Positions 62,201 to 64,000 of a stretch of 64,000 nucleotides of DNA are shown piece after piece. Position 1 is the first letter of the stretch. Each line of letters starts with the position of its first letter. The DNA is from Closterium sp. NIES-65 (lineage: Eukaryota > Streptophyta > Zygnematophyceae > Desmidiales > Closteriaceae): positions 1,612,001 to 1,676,000 of the forward strand of contig CANXME010000106.1 of assembly GCA_948144175.1 (NCBI GenBank), in the 5' to 3' direction. Below the pieces are notes generated by a model. That model was not told the origin of the DNA, did not search any database, and saw only the letters and a list, made by a program, of their open reading frames with translations. Made by a program: the position numbers and the translations under genes.

Positions 62201-62381
62201 CGGCTACTTCGACAGGCTCGACTGCGTCTACCTGGGACACATCTGACGGGGCGGGACCCTGAGGGGGGAGGGGGTCTACCGGGGGAGGACCTGGTGCAAG
62301 GAAAAGCGGCGATGGGGGGAGGGGCGCAGTGCGGTAGGGGAAGAGACGGTAGTAAGGCACCGACTCGTCAAAGGTGATGTC
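59296..62381 (-). pseudogene. Copia RNase H, RT and linker, copy I
   Basis: RT and RNase H are open from 60,810 to a TAG at 59353-59355 (KALSPCDH then stop), 19 codons before the family TGA at 59296. RT YVDD is near 60,270 and the RNase H motifs HADASW, CEAEIY and YVDN are intact. A one-base change near 60,835 shifts the linker frame. The linker has GAEPGG-type repeats at 61,980-62,170 and further frame changes near 61,655. Confidence 0.9.
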
Positions 62382-64000
62382 CTAGGAGGACAGAATACTG
62401 CACGAGGTGGGGTGGTAAAACTGCCACCCAGGCGCGTCAGGGGGAAAGCCAAGAAAGACGCAGGGAACAGCACGGGGGGACAGCTTGTCCGCAGACAAGT
62501 CGCGGACAAACACCCGAGATCCCCAGACCCGAAACGCAGTCGCATCGCCAACCTTCCCCGTCCACAGCAAGGTGGGGGAGGTCTCTAGCAAGGAGACCCG
62601 AGGCTGAAGGTTGAGCTGATGCGCTTCGTACTGAACCGCAAACGACCACAAAAAATGGGGGGCAGAAGCATGGATCATGGGCGTACGAGTGACGTCCATG
62701 ACCATGCCAATGCGACGCTCAGCAGTCCCATTTTGCTGTGGAGAGTCCGGAAGCGTGAAGGTCTGGCGGATGCCCAATGCTCGACAGAGGGCTCCCAGAC
62801 GGGCAGAGGAAAACTCCCCGCCTCTGTTAGAGTGCAGACGCAGAACATGAAAGTCCGAGCCGAAACTCTCTTTGAGCTGGAGACGAGCTGCATGGATCCA
62901 GTTGATCAACACCTCGGTGACGTCACCCTTGCTGCGCAAGGGGAAGACTGTGGTGTAACGCGAGTAGTCATCAACCACCAACAGGAAGTAACACTCGTGC
63001 CCCTGGCCACGGATGTAGGTGGGGCCCCACACGTCCATGTGAAGAGTCTACAGCGCAGCCTCTGTCGGAGGAAACCCGGAGGAGTAAGGGGCGGCGCGCT
63101 GTCCCCCCTCGACGCAGTGGATGCAGGTAAGGGCAGGCCCCGGAGGTAGGGGAGGGAGAGACCAGGGGAGACCAAACACAAGGACACGCGAATCCATGCC
63201 TCGGAGACAAGGCAGGGAGGGGTGACCAAGGCGGTGGTGCCAAAGGAGAGTGTGGTGGGAGAGGAGACAACACGAGCAGGGAGCAGACTCAGGACCAGAC
63301 CTGGACGCTGCAGCAAACACCTGACTCGATGCAGCTACCTGACCAGACTCAGCAGCCGGAGGAGACTCAGTAGTAAGTGTGTACAGGCTCGACCCTGGCC
63401 GATGGGTGAACGTGGCCAAGTGTCGGCCTGTCCGAGCACACGTGCAGTGGGTCATCCGCTGACTCGCAGGAGTGAACTGGTCAACCCCCCTATCCTGTAG
63501 ATCAGCTCCACTCACCAAGCTTGTAGAGAATGAGGGGAGGTAGAGACCTGACAGGGTGCCAGAGGAGGCTGCGGGGCACGGTAAGACGGTGGAGAAGCTA
63601 GCAAGGACAGGACCCCCAGAGGGTTCCGCAAGGGAGACCGCAACTGGGCGACTAAGGAGCGAAAGCGTAGTGCGGTCTCGAAAGAAGGAGCGGGAAGCAC
63701 CCGAGTCAAGGGTGAAGGTGTGTAAGGCCTGAGCCGACGTAGTACCTGAGAGAGGAGACTCACGAGCACCTGGGGCAGCAGACGCACTAGCACCTAGAGC
63801 AGCAGCCTCACCAGCACCTAGAGCAGCAGCCTCAATGCCCGGGTCAGGCGGAACACACAGGTAACAGTCACCCTCATCACTAGTATGCAATGCATACATG
63901 GCACTGAGGATAGCATCATAGTCAAGAGTATAGATATCTACTCTCAGCCTAAGCAGCTCCACCTAGTCAGGGAGCTCAGCCGCGTTGCCAAACTCCGTAC
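62382..64000 (-). pseudogene. Copia integrase, pre-integrase and protease, copy I
   Basis: Integrase 62,382-63,038 has HMDVWG, NRGGEFSS (the usual SDRGG aspartate is asparagine) and QQNGTAERRIG. TAG at 62382-62384 and at 63048-63050 bound it, both where copy B has CAG. The upstream frame (63,051-63,962) contains the HHCC pre-integrase region and protease DSGASRSFFRD near 63,690. The end toward 64,000 (zinc-type region) is degenerate. Confidence 0.88.

Larger units (their letters stand above)
58955..64000 (-). mobile_element. Copia family 1, copy I, runs off the window
   Basis: The 3' LTR and pol are in the window. The N-terminal gag, leader and 5' LTR lie beyond 64,000, so its TSD cannot be checked. 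It is inserted in the LINE. Confidence 0.92.

Noticed and set aside
1..64000. Nuclear code with TAG read as glutamine
   Set aside because: The intact copy B uses no TAG in 1,975 codons despite many glutamines, and TAG also occurs at former glutamate and tryptophan codons. Ordinary decay fits better, though it is listed as a check.

Overview
This window is a stack of retrotransposons inserted into one another. I found no convincing host gene, rRNA, tRNA gene or CRISPR array. Ty1/copia, Ty3/gypsy chromovirus and LINE families, very GC-rich leaders and glycine-rich gag proteins indicate a nuclear genome of the green lineage. A large, repeat-rich streptophyte alga would fit, but the species cannot be fixed from the sequence.

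Most DNA belongs to one copia family, called family 1 here. It has LTRs of about 120-145 bp starting TGTCA, a GC-rich minisatellite leader, and one gag-pol reading frame. Seven copies are visible. A (1-1625, +) and D (1494-3765, +) are fragments joined at one LTR. C (3924-11296, -), B (15529-22804, +), J (24032-31513, -) and F (33056-46555, -) have two LTRs. H (46556-53130, -) lacks its 5' end, and I (58955 to the window end, -) runs out of the window. Two more LTRs with leaders, K and L, lie at 53275-55020. A second copia family, G (38296-45030, -), has 1.02-kb LTRs. A third, E, is represented only by integrase pieces at 3766-3918 and 11302-11894. One Ty3/gypsy chromovirus (11907-33010, -) and one LINE (55201-58954, -) complete the large elements. 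A 377-bp miniature LTR element (TRIM) sits in the gypsy gag gene.

The nesting can be read from target-site duplications (TSDs). C is in E (CATGC). B is in the gypsy protease region (CTAAC). The TRIM is in gypsy gag (GTAGT). J is in the 5' LTR of the TRIM (GTCAT). G is in the gag of F (GTAAT). F is in the 3' LTR of H (AAGTA/AAATA). The gypsy element probably sits at the tip of the same H LTR, but without a visible TSD. I is in the LINE. LTR differences counted by eye agree with this order: gypsy about 7%, F about 6%, TRIM 4.9%, J 3.3%, G about 2.3%, B 0%.

B is the standout copy: identical LTRs, intact TSD and an uninterrupted gag-pol frame with all catalytic residues. All other pol genes are broken. 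Their nonsense codons are mostly CAG-to-TAG changes. The most unusual structure is the TRIM, whose LTR/primer-site junction carries A-box and B-box motifs at exact tRNA spacing around the primer-binding site.
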